In this document: piece after piece, positions 12,061 through 23,220 of the stretch
How positions within the stretch are numbered: position 1 is the stretch's first letter
Layout of the letters: each line of letters starts with the position of its first letter
Translations under genes and position numbers: made by a program
The notes under the pieces: generated by a model
What the model was told of the DNA's origin: nothing
Database searches by the model: none
Seen by the model: only the letters and a program-made list of their open reading frames with translations
Source of the DNA: Polytrichum commune
Lineage: Eukaryota; Streptophyta; Polytrichopsida; Polytrichales; Polytrichaceae
Assembly (NCBI GenBank): GCA_950295325.1
Contig: OX485807.1
Coordinates: 22,415,666 to 22,479,665 of the forward strand
Reading direction: 5' to 3'
Length of the DNA: 64,000 nt

Positions 12061-13120
12061 ATGTATCCCAATCTCCTCTCCTCCATGTCGCCATGACTAC
12101 AAAGAACAATAAGTAACCTTAAACACCTTCATATAAAGTCTTGAGGCCCACAAGAGCCTTAAAGGTTTGTTAACCAATTTGATTGGAAAATATGATCTCA
12201 CTAGCTACCTAGCTACCTAGTCAACTGAGGAGTGAAGTGATGGGGAAATTGATGTCCCACAAGTATGAGCAATCTAGGACATGATTCCAATGTCAATAAC
12301 TCCTTTGAACATCCTCTCCTCAAATTATGAGCTTTAAGCATGCTCTCCTTCCTCTATTCCCGCATGTTGCCACGACTACGAATGACAATAAGTAACCTTA
12401 AACACGTTTGTACTTCAATGTCTTAAAGGCCCAAAATGGGTGAAAGAGAATTGTAGAATATCATCATACCCCTCAGCCGTCCATGTTGAAAGCCTACCCT
12501 CTATACATTTGTGGCTAAATCATCTCAAATGTATTTGACTAGACTAATTCGGGGTACTTGAAACTAACGCTAGTGTCAAAAGAACTGAAAAAAAAAACAT
12601 TCAATCTACATACTACCCAAGGGTTTATTAATTGGATGATTGAGAGGCTCAACATTCCCTTGTTGCTATTTGCCCATATGATTAAAATTTGAACAATGAC
12701 CCAGTCAAATGAAGGGTGGTGATGTGGGTAGTGACGTCTTGCAAGCACAAGCAATCTAGGACAATACTCTAGCTTCAACAACAACACGATCCCTCAATCT
12801 CCTCACCTCAAACTACGAGCTTTAGCTTGGCTCAATCCTCCATGCGGCAATGACTTAAGATGATCTTAAGGAACCTTAAACACCTTCGTACAACATCTCA
12901 AAGCCCAAAACGGGGGTTTAGTTTCCCAACACCTACCATTGGGGTGCGGTAAGAACGTGCCCCTATAAGTTTGTTGTCGATTCATCTTAATTTAACGTCA
13001 CTTGACTTATTCGAGGCCTACGACCCTATTTTTGTTGTTAATTTACTCAAAGGCAACAATAACCAATGTTTCTCACCCTCCACGCCTCTAACTGTTGGTG
13101 GAACATTTATCCCCAAATAG

Positions 13121-13150
13121 AGTGGAGAGAGAGAGAGAGAGAGAGAGAGA
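13121..13150. repeat. (GA)n microsatellite
   Basis: GAGAGA run followed by a G-rich stretch (about 13,155-13,166). Confidence 0.85.
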
Positions 13151-13690
13151 GGGAAGGGGGGGGGGGAGCATCGCAGACGAGCGTATCTCTCCTTCATTAC
13201 CTTGACCCCCCTATAAGTCTGTAGCCGATTATCTCACATGACTTGGACTAGACTAAATTAAGGGTCCAAAAAAACCAACCGCAATGCCTACTAAACTAAA
13301 AATAGAAACATTCGAGTTACATACTATGTAGGTTCAAGGCTTTTATGTTGAACGAACGAGAGATTACTCTCATGTGCGATAATGCCATCACTCCCAAGGG
13401 CTAACTACTAATTACCATTGTGATTAGAAAAGAGGAATTGCCATTAAGCATCTACACACACATACAGAGCTGAAGAAGAAGGGGGGAGGAGGAGGAGGAG
13501 GAGGGAGGAGGGAGGGGGGGGTGACGGGCAGTGACGTCCCTCCCGCAGAAGGCAAGAGCAATCTAGGACAGCCTGATTCCCCAGCTTGTCGAGCAGCATG
13601 GCATCTCCTCATCTCCTCCTCCTCGAGCTGCGAGCTTTCCTGAATCCTCTCCGCCATGCCTGGTTAATTAAGGAACCTTAGCTTACCTAA

Positions 13691-15017
13691 CATAAGTTAT
13701 TAATTGCCACTTAGGCTCACTAAGCATGCAGATTTATTAAGTTATTAGCGGCCCCTGCGCACTACACCACATAAGAAGTTACACACGCCCCACATTAGCA
13801 CGGCGCAGCTTAATTAACCACAACATGTATGTACAGGCAGGGCTCTCTCCCCAGTCCGCCTTCTGTTCGGGGATCCAACTCGTCGTGAGATCTAGAGACG
13901 TGCATAGATTTCAGGAGGACCGCCCTGCCCTGGCCCTGGCCCTGCCCTGCCCTTGCCCTTGCCCTTGCTGTTGCTGCTCGCGCTTTGTGGCTGCTCTTCG
14001 GTCATAATGAGAGTAGCGCCTGCGATGGCGTGAGGCCGGATGCTTACGCACTGTGTTGGGGGTAAGTAGTAGGACCAGTAGCCGCCCTTGCGACAAGGCA
14101 ACTCCGAGCTTCTTACAAGCTCTCCTCATCTCCTGGGCATGAAGAAGGACAAAAAGGCTGAGCAGCGGTGCGCACCATTTGGGCCGATTAGACGAGAGAG
14201 CTCTTTCCATCATCACTTCTTGGAGCCAAGTTTAGTATGCCCTGCTGCTGCTTGGATTCTAAGCAAGTCGCGTAGTTCGATGTGGACGCAATATGTATGT
14301 TTCGTGCGAGGAAGACGAAGCGAAGAAGCTTGGGGTTAAGCTTGGAGAAGAAGGAGGAGGAGGAGGAGGAGTAACTGTTGTTGGTTGTGTTGGCGGGCGG
14401 ACGGACGGAGGAGAGGTGAGGGAGGGACGGAGTGCTTTTAGGTTGGGATACGTGAAGTGGTGGTGCATTTGACCGAATTTAGCTCCAGTTTCACAACCAT
14501 AGGCTCAATCTTGTTGTGCAATTGGTGGCCGGGGCTGCATTCCTCCTCTCCCCTCTCACTTTTCCTGCCAACCCTAGAAAGTTCCCGGATGGAGTTTTCT
14601 TTTAGCCTTTTCTAGGGTTGGGGTGACTGGCATTTGACAGAATCGAGTGGACTGGGGACGGGAGCTGCAATTGGGGAAGAGCAGAGTGATTGGAGTTTAG
14701 ATTATTTGTGTTGTGTTGTGTTGTTGGTTTGTTTGTTTGTCTGGCCCACGAATCAAGCCCTAAGGCAGACGGGCGGGTTGGTGGCATTGTGTGTGTGTGG
14801 GGGGGGAGGCAGGGTTCAATCTGGATCGGGTAGCATGCTCGGGGCTGATTATTATTATGTTCGGGAGGGTTGGGAGCTACTACAACAGCACCGATTCAAT
14901 CCATCCTTTGGTACAGCTAGCATTGGAGAAGAAGATTGTTCTCAGCAGTTTACCTGCACAGCACTCATGTCTATGGACTGACTACACATAGCTAGCTGGA
15001 GGCAAGGCAAAGGTTGC
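13691..15017 (+). promoter_or_regulatory. GC-rich upstream and probable promoter/leader region of the ARF gene
   Basis: Base composition rises sharply compared with the AT-rich DNA to the left, and short low-complexity tracts appear: CCCTGG/CCCTTG repeats near 13,920-13,970, GGA repeats near 14,350, a G run near 14,800. No recognisable protein is encoded. The transcription start could not be placed and I see no convincing TATA box. Assignment as promoter/leader rests on position and composition only. Confidence 0.5.
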
Positions 15018-15152
15018 ATGCTTATGCTTCTTAATCGCCACATTTGGATGTTCACTTGTTGCCGACAAATACTTCCACTTGCACCTGGCGAAGAAGCTGT
15101 TCCTCCGGAGACGAAGGTTTTGTTTGGAGGGAGATCAAACCATCACCATCAC

Positions 15153-15226
<74 letters not shown>

Positions 15227-15338
15227 AGTCGACATCATTCAGACATTGAGCTTGGCATCCAGCGGGTTACAATTGCTCCTTTTCAGTTCCCGGTACCTTG
15301 GGTTGGAATGCCCGGGCCAGGCCCTCGAATATCGATGA
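15018..15338 (+). other. Overlapping upstream ORF with a 28-His tract in the ARF leader
   Basis: A 106-codon frame opens with an ATG at 15018 and reads through the CAT microsatellite as 28 consecutive histidines (15141-15224). Its TGA at 15336-15338 overlaps the second in-frame ARF ATG (15335-15337) as ATGA, and it also spans the first ARF ATG at 15308 in another frame. If the transcript includes it, it could lower initiation at 15308 and favour reinitiation at 15335. Transcript extent is unknown and the peptide itself is probably not functional. Confidence 0.45.
15141..15224 (+). repeat. (CAT)n microsatellite in the ARF 5' leader
   Basis: 28 CAT/CAC triplets. In the ARF frame the tract would read as poly-Ser, and that frame is open from 15044 to the ATG at 15308, but it has no upstream ATG. 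The tract therefore appears to be untranslated in the ARF frame unless another exon lies upstream. Confidence 0.9.
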
Positions 15339-18300
15339 GTGTGAAAATGGAAAAGCTTGATGACTCTGGAGGCAGGGAAAAAAGCTCTGGAGGGGGAGGG
15401 GGAGGGGGAGGGGGAGAGAGCACGGGACGCCTGGATGCACAGCTATGGCATGCATGTGCAGGGGGGATGGTGCAACTGCCTCCGGTGGGTGCCAAAGTGA
15501 TTTACTTTCCACAGGGTCATGGTGAACAAGCCGCCACTACTCCTGAATTCTCCCGATCGCTGGGCCCTACTGGGACTATACCATGTCGAGTAGTATCCGT
15601 CAATTACCTTGCTGACACAGAAACAGATGAAGTGTTCGCTCGGATGCGGTTGCAGCCTGAGGCTACCGGCTGTTTTTCTCAGGAGAGTATGGAAGATTCC
15701 CCAGCCCCAGAGAAACCTGCCTCCTTTGCCAAAACTCTTACCCAGAGTGATGCCAACAACGGTGGGGGATTTTCGGTGCCCCGCTACTGTGCTGAAACCA
15801 TATTCCCTCCTCTGGATTACTCCACTGACCCTCCTGTTCAAACTGTGCTGGCGAAAGACGTCCATGGAGATGTGTGGAAGTTTCGCCATATTTACAGGTA
15901 CGATGTGAGGGAGAGAGAGAGAGACAGAGTGTTCCTTCCAATCCCTTGCTATATACTTTTTAATTTTATATTATTGTTTAGGTGATTGCATCCTCATTCT
16001 ATAAACCTGCAGCTTCTGTTTCCACTTGAGCTTTTACAAATGTCAGGAGAACAGCAACTTGGAGAGGCCCATGAATTGCTCATAGTAGGTAGGTAGCCTA
16101 TAACCGAGTTTCTGTCTGATTTGCTCGTGTCAAAGTCCTCTTAGTAAATTAGGGTGTTCTCGCAAACAAAAACTAAACCTTTGGCTTCTGTTTTTCCTAC
16201 TTTAAGGTTTTGTCTTACCTCTCCTGGTTTCTTTGTGTCGATGAAATTGAGGTCTTAGACACATCATATACGACAGTTTGCTCGAGTCTCTTCGATGATA
16301 AGGATCCACTGTCGGGAATTGATGATGGTGATCATGCCATTGGGGATGCCATGGAAGGTGGTTTGTTGTGCCCTGGTCGAATGGCTTGCCACCATTTGGC
16401 TATTTCCCCTTAGTGATTTGTTTTCTATTTCAAACTAAAACTTGATCGCTTCCTTTTGATTGCATTGCATCGAGTATGTGATTCTAAAAGCTTTGGATTA
16501 ACAACTATCTCTCTTGATTCCTATTTCATGGCTAATTGGTTACCTTTGTTGTAAGTGTTGTTTGAATGTCGATACTTACAAAGATATTAGTTAACTTGTG
16601 TAATCATTTTGAAGCTTGTGAGGCTAAGTAGGAGGATTGGTGAAGAGGTGCAGGGGTTAAACTTCTGGGGCTTGTGAATTGTATGCCTGCAGGGGGACAC
16701 CTCGGCGGCATCTTTTGACAACAGGATGGAGCACATTTGTGAACCAGAAGAAATTAGTGGCGGGAGATGCCATCGTCTTTCTTCGCAGTGCATCTGGGGA
16801 GCTCTGTGTGGGTGTCCGCCGCTCCATGAGAGGTAGCAGTGGGGCTGATTCTTCCACCTGGCACTCCTCCTCAGCCACTGCTGCTTCAGCAATCCGAGCG
16901 TCACGATGGGAGGTCAAGGGGACAGAAAGCTTCTCAGATTTTCTGGGTGGGGTGGTGGACAGTGGGCATGGAGGACCGAATAATGTGAGCCGCTCAGGAA
17001 ACCAGGGGTCTTCGTCGACCAGTAGCTTTGCAAGAAACAGGGCCCGTGTCACTGCAAAGTCCGTGTTAGAAGCTGCATCGCTTGCAGTTTCTGGGTTGCC
17101 ATTTGAGGTTGTGTACTATCCACGAGCAAGCACCGCTGAATTTTGTGTGAAAGCGGCTCTGGTGAAACAAGCCTTAGACCATACCTGGTATGCTGGAATG
17201 CGATTCAAAATGGCGTTTGAAACGGAGGACTCGTCGAGGATCAGCTGGTTTATGGGAACAATTGCTGCTGTTCAGTCAGCTGATCCTCTTCTGTGGCCCA
17301 ATTCTCCGTGGCGTGTACTACAGGCAAGTCAACAACGCTCAGCTCCCCCCTCTGCTTACCTACCTATCCAGGACATATTTTTTGTTATGTGGGTCAGTTA
17401 TTGCTGGGTATACACCCTTTTGAATTAAACAGGCTTGGGAATGGAACATTACCAAGATGCAAGTTTTTGTCTCAAGAATGCAGTAAGGTAAAGACCTAGA
17501 ACCGGCTGAATAAGTGCTGAGCATATGTTCTAATATCAGAACAGGCAAGTTTATATATTTCTTTTTTTTCAAGGTGAAGGGGATTCCAGTGCACTAAAAA
17601 TTGGATTGTTGGATACTGCATGCAGAAGTTATAGGGGTTTCAAGTTTCATGTGTAGGTGATGTAAAACCAACACCTGTATTAGATGTTCAGGTGGTGCAC
17701 ATCCTCATAATTAATATGTACCTATTGTGCAAGATTTCTTGGTGTTGGTTTTGGGTTTACTCCAGTGTTAATCTGGTAGTGTCTTTTTGTCAAAACAATG
17801 TGTATGTATAATGAGGAATTCATATTTTTTTGATACCAGTAGGGTTTAAGAATTTGGCAGTATTCTTGTTTTTGATACCATTCGGGTTTATATACTACAC
17901 AAGTACCTTCATACCTAGGCAAAACTGCCCTAGTAACAATATGGTTTAGAATGGTTTGACCCAAATAGTAACTTGGGTTTACAAAGGTTCTCTCACCTTG
18001 ACAGACCCACCAAATAGCAATATTTAACTGGTATTACAATTTTGAACCCATGGGTAGGTTCCTTGATACCATTATTGATGTTGATTATTAATGCCATGCC
18101 ATTCACCTGTATATCAGACCAACATTGTTATAGACACCTTATTAGTAATGCCTGTGGGAGAATAATTTTTTGGAATGTACTGAGAGTAAGGTGGTGATCC
18201 GTGGCAGGTGAACTGGGACGAGCCTGACCTATTGCAAGGTGTAAGTCGTGTAAGTCCCTGGCAGGTGGAGCTAGTAGCCACACTTCCAATGCAGCTGCCT

Positions 18301-19996
18301 CCTTTCTCCTTACCCAAGAAGAAACTGCGTGCTGTTCAGCCCCCGGAACTGCAAGTGCAGTCGCCCGGGCTGCTTGGCCTGTCGATGGCAGGACCTCGCA
18401 ATTTTGTAGGGCAGGTGGCCGCCCCATGGGGGGGCCCTGCTCTCTTAGATGACGCCTCTGCTGGCATGCAGGGAGCCAGGCATGATCGATTTAACGGGCT
18501 TCCAACTGTGGATTTCCGGAATAACAATCACAAACATCCCCGAGAGTTTCCTAGTGACAACTACTACCATGAACAGGTTTCTCCCGTGCGGATGGTTTTT
18601 AATGACCACCCACCACCTTCTTCCAGTACCAACGGTGGTCACCACTTATCTCTCTCGTCAAACAATGGGCGTCAACATCAACAACGTCCACAGCTTCCTC
18701 CTCCTAGTAGTAGTCAGTCCATGGCGCTGATGGCTACTGGTGAAAAGTCAACTACCAAGGCTGCGTCCACGACATTTTTCCTTTTCGGCCAGTCCATTGA
18801 CCCAACCCACTCCTCCAAATCTCAGCAGCAGCAGCAGCAGCAGCAGCATTCTGCACCTGGTAACAGCTCCTCAGATGACCCGTTTCCACAAGATGGCCAG
18901 CGGCTGTCCACTACCAGTAACTCATCCTCGGAGAATACTTTGGAGAGTCAGGAACGGGTAAGTAGATACCATCCAGATCTGAATGGGTTATCTGGTGGAG
19001 GACGTGGAGTTGGAGCAGATGGACTGATGTCACGTTTCCAACAAAATGAGATCAATCTGTCCAGTGGATGTGAGATTGGCAGTCTCAAGTGGTACAAAGA
19101 CCAAGGTTCTGACAGAGAGAAACCGTTGAATGAAGCAATTTTCCATTGCAAAGTGTTTAGGGAGGGTGAAGAGGTTGGGCGCACCCTTGACCTGTCAATC
19201 TTCACTTCTTACTATGAGCTCTTCAATCGTTTGGCAGCCATGTTCAGTGTACCTACATCAAAATTTGAACATCGTGTGGTATATCAGGATGCCGAGGGCT
19301 CAATGAAACATGTTGGTGATGAGCCATACAGGTTTGTTTTCACATTTTCCTTTTGGATGCACCATTACATATGTAGGTATGCATGTGCGGATATTCAAAG
19401 TTGGCGAGTGGAACTAAATTGAATGCCATTAAGGTAGATGGGTCTTAAATGGTTACTTTTTCCTACTAGCCTACTTCTCCTAGGATATGAAACACATGAT
19501 CAGTATGAGATGGTTAGCAAATCTAAAACGAGGCTGTAGCAGTTTCCCTTATAATTTTTGGAGCTCATATGAATATCTTATTCATTGTCAAAGTGAAGAC
19601 TCTTGTGCTTCTGTTGATTATTGAACTTAGAATGGTGAACATATTTTGAGCATGTAGTTCAGTCTCTTTTTAAACACATGCCTTTCTTCCACGACCTTAA
19701 GTATGTTCAAATGCAAGTATCAATTCCCATGTGAGAGGGCTAATTCAAATATGGGGGATGCACACCTAATCACACACCACTCAAATTTAGGTGTCTAATT
19801 AAGATAAGGAACCGAATTAGGCATATCTAACTTGAGCAGACAGGTCAGTATGGTTGTTTTGCTGGGGGGGGGGAGTAGGTGGAGTGGTACTGATCATAAT
19901 AGACCTGTTTCTTTTGGCAGGAACTTTGTAAAGGCAGTAAGGCGTCTCACAATCCTCCCTGAGACAAGAAGTAATGGGAATATGGTGCGATCATAG
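15308..19996 (+). CDS. ARF: Class C auxin response factor (ARF10/16/17 type), four exons
   Basis: Exons read as 15308-15897, 16693-17323, 18208-19331 and 19921-19996; joined they give 806 codons plus TAG with all phases consistent. The protein is a nuclear DNA-binding regulator of auxin-responsive genes; class C members are usually repressors. Seen: [12 protein letters not shown] dimerisation start (residues 42-53); B3 DNA-binding domain from [16 protein letters not shown] (139) through [16 protein letters not shown], split by intron 1; an ARF ancillary domain (about 320-430) with [10 protein letters not shown] and [18 protein letters not shown]; a long Ser/Pro/Gln-rich middle region with a poly-Q run and an LFG motif (FFLFGQSI) of the kind linked to TOPLESS-type co-repressor binding; and a C-terminal PB1 domain (about 719-800) keeping the conserved Lys (FHCKVF) and the acidic face (QDAEG...GDEPY). 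The start is the first in-frame ATG; 15335 and 15347 are alternatives. A miR160 site lies in exon 3. Intron 2 has a GC donor. Family and class are confident; the exact start is not. Confidence 0.93.
18462..18482 (+). promoter_or_regulatory. miR160 target site in ARF exon 3
   Basis: The 21 nt beginning TGGCATGCAGGGAGCC and ending AGGCA pair along their full length with miR160 as I remember it, with at most one G:U pair. They encode the AGMQGAR stretch (about residues 492-498), the position where class C ARFs normally carry this site. Expected effect: ARGONAUTE1-directed cleavage of the ARF transcript. The site is seen; its use by the plant is inferred. Confidence 0.9.
19436..19850 (+). repeat. 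Dispersed repeat family A copy inside ARF intron 3
   Basis: This stretch matches segments at about 20,800-21,120, 22,840-23,220, 41,275-41,610, 62,640-63,020 and 63,040-63,420. The shared order of short blocks is: GGGTCTTAA, GATATGAAACACA, GAGATGGTTAGCAAATC, TTATTCATTGTCAAAGTGAA, TTTTGAGCATGTAGT, and ACTCAAATTTAGGTGTC. It sits wholly within intron 3 (19332-19920), so it inserted into a working gene without altering the coding frame. No coding capacity or terminal repeats were seen. Confidence 0.75.
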
Positions 19997-20800
19997 CTCC
20001 AACTTTTATCGAAACTATATGTTGCTACTAATGAAAAAGTAATATTATATGCAGAATGAATACGGATAACAGCGACCTGCGTTATAACTAGTCACTTGAT
20101 CTGTGACATAGTCCAGGTGTCTTGACACCTTCCCTGCTAGGTCTGCCTCTGGCTTTCCCAGATTTACCTATGGAACTTCTGAACGCAAGCTCTCTAATTG
20201 AGCAAAGAAGCCCCTATTTTGGATGTTTGTAGTTGCTTGAATACTCTTGATGTGCAACTCTTTGCCTCATTGGATGAGGCCATTGGAATGCGAGAAGTGC
20301 ACACTTTTTTATTAAGCGTTGTATTCACTTACTGGGGGGCAATAGTTCACTATCTTTGAAACATCATACTGAAGGTTCTAAAAAGTTGTTTTTTTAGAGG
20401 GATTGCACAAATTCCGCACAAAATGTAGGCACATAGTTGGTCTGTTGTCCGCGTATACCAACTACAAATTTCCAGAAAATTTGTACAGCCTGCAATCAGG
20501 AACTTAGATCAATACACAAACAGGCTTGTCTAACATTGTATGCTTCACTGTCACTTGACTGGATTCTCAATCAGTGCTATCCGGACGATGTTTAGGAATT
20601 GGGAGGTTGTGAAACCAAGATCAGCACTGTTGGCAATTCTCTTCATCTCACGTGTATCACCATGAATATAGTTGACTGCTTATACAGATTCACTTACTTC
20701 AAGATTTAGCACGCCCCTTCCAAATTTAGGGCCTTGGTAATCTCAAATTAGAAACCTTGCTGTTTTTTGAGAGTTCATGTTAGTGTGCCAAGGTAAGTGG
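19997..20800. other. ARF 3' flank, no second gene seen
   Basis: Follows the ARF stop codon. It probably contains the 3' UTR and polyadenylation region; AATGAAAAAGTAATATTAT at about 20,030 is A/T-rich but no single signal is decisive. No other coding sequence was recognised. Confidence 0.4.
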
Positions 20801-21120
20801 GCCTTGGACTGACTCTTTTAGATCTGCATCCACTTCTTGTAGGATAAAAAATGCAATCAGTGTGAGATGATTGGCGACTTCAATTTCTGGCCGTTGCCAT
20901 TGCTTTCCTTGTGATTGTTGGAGCTCATTCATTGTCGAAGTGAAGATTTTTGTGCTAATAAAGTGGTCATCTTAGTCCTCCCAATTATGTTGAATATTGA
21001 ACCTACAAGGGATAGCAAGTTTTGAGCTTGTAGTGCAATCTCTTTTAAATACTTGTCTTTTCAAGTACTTACATCCACACCTAACCAGAGACCACTCCAA
21101 TTTAGGTGTCCAAGTTAAGG
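20800..21120 (+). repeat. Dispersed repeat family A copy
   Basis: Diverged copy of the repeat found in ARF intron 3. It has the ordered blocks CATCCACTTCTTGTAGGAT, GTGAGATGATTGGCGACTTC, ATTCATTGTCGAAGTGAAGA, CCCAATTATGTTGAATATTG and CAATTTAGGTGTCCAAGTTA. It is preceded at about 20,790 by AAGGTAAGTGGG, the usual start of the family. Confidence 0.7.
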
Positions 21121-21326
21121 CCCTCCATACCACATACAAAGACTTCAAAACTAAGTCAATCATCAATACAACAAAATTTGGGAAGCCATATTTGGAAGAG
21201 TTGATTTTTTTGCCAAACTTTAAATTGGGTCAAATGTGCAACTAAGTTGCCTATTGTCCTTCTAAATTTCAACCTGATCACTATAGCAATGAGAGAGAAA
21301 TTGCATTTTGAATGAACTTAGCTGTA

Positions 21327-22478
21327 TTGACTCAATTTTGCAACCATTTTCATCACTCACCTTGAATTGCAAGCATGAGTTCACTAGTTAGCGTTCTTCC
21401 TCTCACTTATGGTTAGTATTGTGGGTCTCTTAGGACATTTTCTCTTATAGTTGTGAAGGTTTTCTTTGCCCATGAGAACATTACCACAAGAGAAGAGGTT
21501 TATTGCTATAGCCTTGTTGCAACATGGACGTAGCACATCAATCTATATGCTCTACAATTCGTAAGGAATGCGATCCTCATGTAGAGCCTTCAAGAGGAGG
21601 ATGACCAAAAAGCATCACCCTTGCTCAACGATGAGCGTGTGTAAAGGCCATCATAGTTGGTGAACCAGATAATGTTGTAGACATGAGAATGCTTTGAGTC
21701 AGCACTTGAATGTGGTAGTGAGCACCAACATAGTGAGGCATGTACTTGATGAAGCATGTCAAGGGTAATCAGTGAGACATGATAAAGCATTGCTTGTGGC
21801 CAAGAATGTGCACTGCAAGTTGGAATTTGCTCAATGTCATCAAGATTGGACTATCCACAATTGGTATAGGGTGATTTTTATTGATGAGACTAAGATCAAT
21901 TGTTTCCAATCTGGTGATTGTGTTTGGTGTTGGGTGAGGGATGGAGAATTGCAAGCTCATCATGTGAGTCATACAATTAAACATGGAGGTGGTGCAATTC
22001 TTGTATGACTCCCCGTGGCATGGGTTACATGTGCAAGATGGAGGGGAAGATGACACAAGCTTTGTATCTTAGCATTCTTCAAGATGGGGTCATCAAACCA
22101 ATTGAATGATATCATTTCAACCCTTATCGTGTCATATTTCAGCATGATAATGATCCTAAACACATTGCAAAATAAGCCAAGCAGTGGTTGCCAATGCAAA
22201 ATTTTGATGTACTTATTTGGCCTCAATCGCCTGACGTAAATCCAATAAAGCAAGTATGGGCCTTTGTGAAATGGAAATCAAATGAGTATCCAACACCAGG
22301 CAAAGGAACGCTTCAATTGTGGGAGCGTTTGTGGACTTCTTTCTATATCATCACTCCTGAGTAGTGTCAAAAAGTCTATCATAGCATGCCCCAATTGTAT
22401 CCAAGTTGTTTTAGCTTCTAAAGAAGGGTGGACAAATTATCGATCTATAGGTAGATGTAGGTTACAAAACTGAGTCAA
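21327..22478 (+). mobile_element. Tc1-like DNA transposon, decayed
   Basis: A 1,152-bp unit bounded by 19-bp terminal inverted repeats (TTGACTCAATTTTGCAACC at 21327; its inverse with two mismatches ends at 22478) and flanked on both sides by TA, the target duplication of the Tc1/mariner superfamily. It encloses a broken transposase reading frame on the + strand. TIR, TSD and coding relic agree, so the element boundaries are well supported. Both sides carry family A repeats. Confidence 0.88.
21375..22440 (+). pseudogene. Tc1-type transposase pseudogene
   Basis: Conceptual translation across stops and frameshifts shows a Tc1-type order. First comes a helix-turn-helix remnant. Then LEFAQCHQDW, then VIFIDETKINCF with the first catalytic Asp, and then TIKHGGGAILV. 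Next is FQHDNDPKH with the second Asp, and finally WPQSPDVNPIK, where family members have SPDLNPIE. The third catalytic residue is thus Lys instead of Glu, and the Asp-to-Glu spacing is one codon short of the usual 34. Stop codons lie upstream and within (for example in AK*AKQWLP). The protein is dead. The best intact piece is 21772-22008. Confidence 0.88.
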
Positions 22479-22839
22479 TATATATAGTTATCTTCAACCC
22501 ATTGTTTCTCCATGTGTAGTTTTTGCAATAGACATGAGACTTTGATAAATTATGTATGTAAGTAAAAATTTGTACGTGTCTTGTTATTATTTGCTTGGCG
22601 TTGTGTGTGAAAATTGATGTAGTGAGTCTCTGACTCAGTTTTGAGAGCCGCTGTGTGTTCTATGACCTGGTCTTCACACTAGTAGTGTGGAGGGTAATTA
22701 GTTCACGCGTCCCAAAGAGATGTGTTTAGGATTGGCCCTGTCTCCCAAAATGATGTGGTGCTCCCATACCGGGTCGAAATTGATATTGTAATATTGGTCT
22801 GGGTTGCACGGTTGAGAATACAAGCTCTAGAGGAAGATG

Positions 22840-23220
22840 GGTCTTTATATGCTTACTTTTTCTAACTAGCCTATGGCATGAAACACGTGATTAGTACAAG
22901 ACGGTTAGCAAATCCAAATCAAGGTCATAGCCATGTTCCCCATACTTTTCGTAGCTCATATGAATGTTTTATTCATCATTAAGGAGAATGTCCTTGTGCT
23001 CATTTTATGGTCCTACATGTCCCCCGACTTATGTTGATTATTGAGTTTCAAATGATTATCATATTTTAAGCATGCATTCCAACCTCTTTCAAACACAGTT
23101 AATTTTTCTTTTCTTTCCGGGATCCGTTCTTGAAGCCACACCAAACCATATGTCACTCAAATATGGGTGTCTGATTAAGATTAAGTAACCGAATTAGGCA
23201 TGTCTGCCTTATATTAGGGT
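22840..23220 (+). repeat. Dispersed repeat family A copy
   Basis: Begins GGGTCTTTATATGCTTACTT and continues with GGCATGAAACACGTGATTAG, GACGGTTAGCAAATCCAAAT, TCATATGAATGTTTTATTCA, TATGTTGATTATTGAGTTTC and ACTCAAATATGGGTGTCTGA. The order and spacing match the copy in ARF intron 3. Confidence 0.72.

Larger units (their letters stand above)
10160..13690 (+). repeat. Six decayed copies of a promoter-proximal segment
   Basis: A segment of about 170-230 bp recurs. Anchor copies of AGCAATCTAGGAC lie near 10,211, 10,468 (both as AACRATGTAAGTTAGG), 11,818, 12,267, 12,748 and 13,556. Following blocks recur in order: TGATTCCAACTTC, CAATCTCCTCACCTC, GAGCTTTAGCATG, CTCCTCCATG..GCCATG, GACAATAA and ACCTTAAACACC. 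The last copy (about 13,530-13,690), next to the ARF gene, is GC-rich; the others are AT-rich, as if altered by C-to-T decay. Confidence 0.7.

Noticed and set aside
15443-15889. 148-codon - strand frame
   Set aside because: Antisense shadow of ARF exon 1, which has clear domain evidence.
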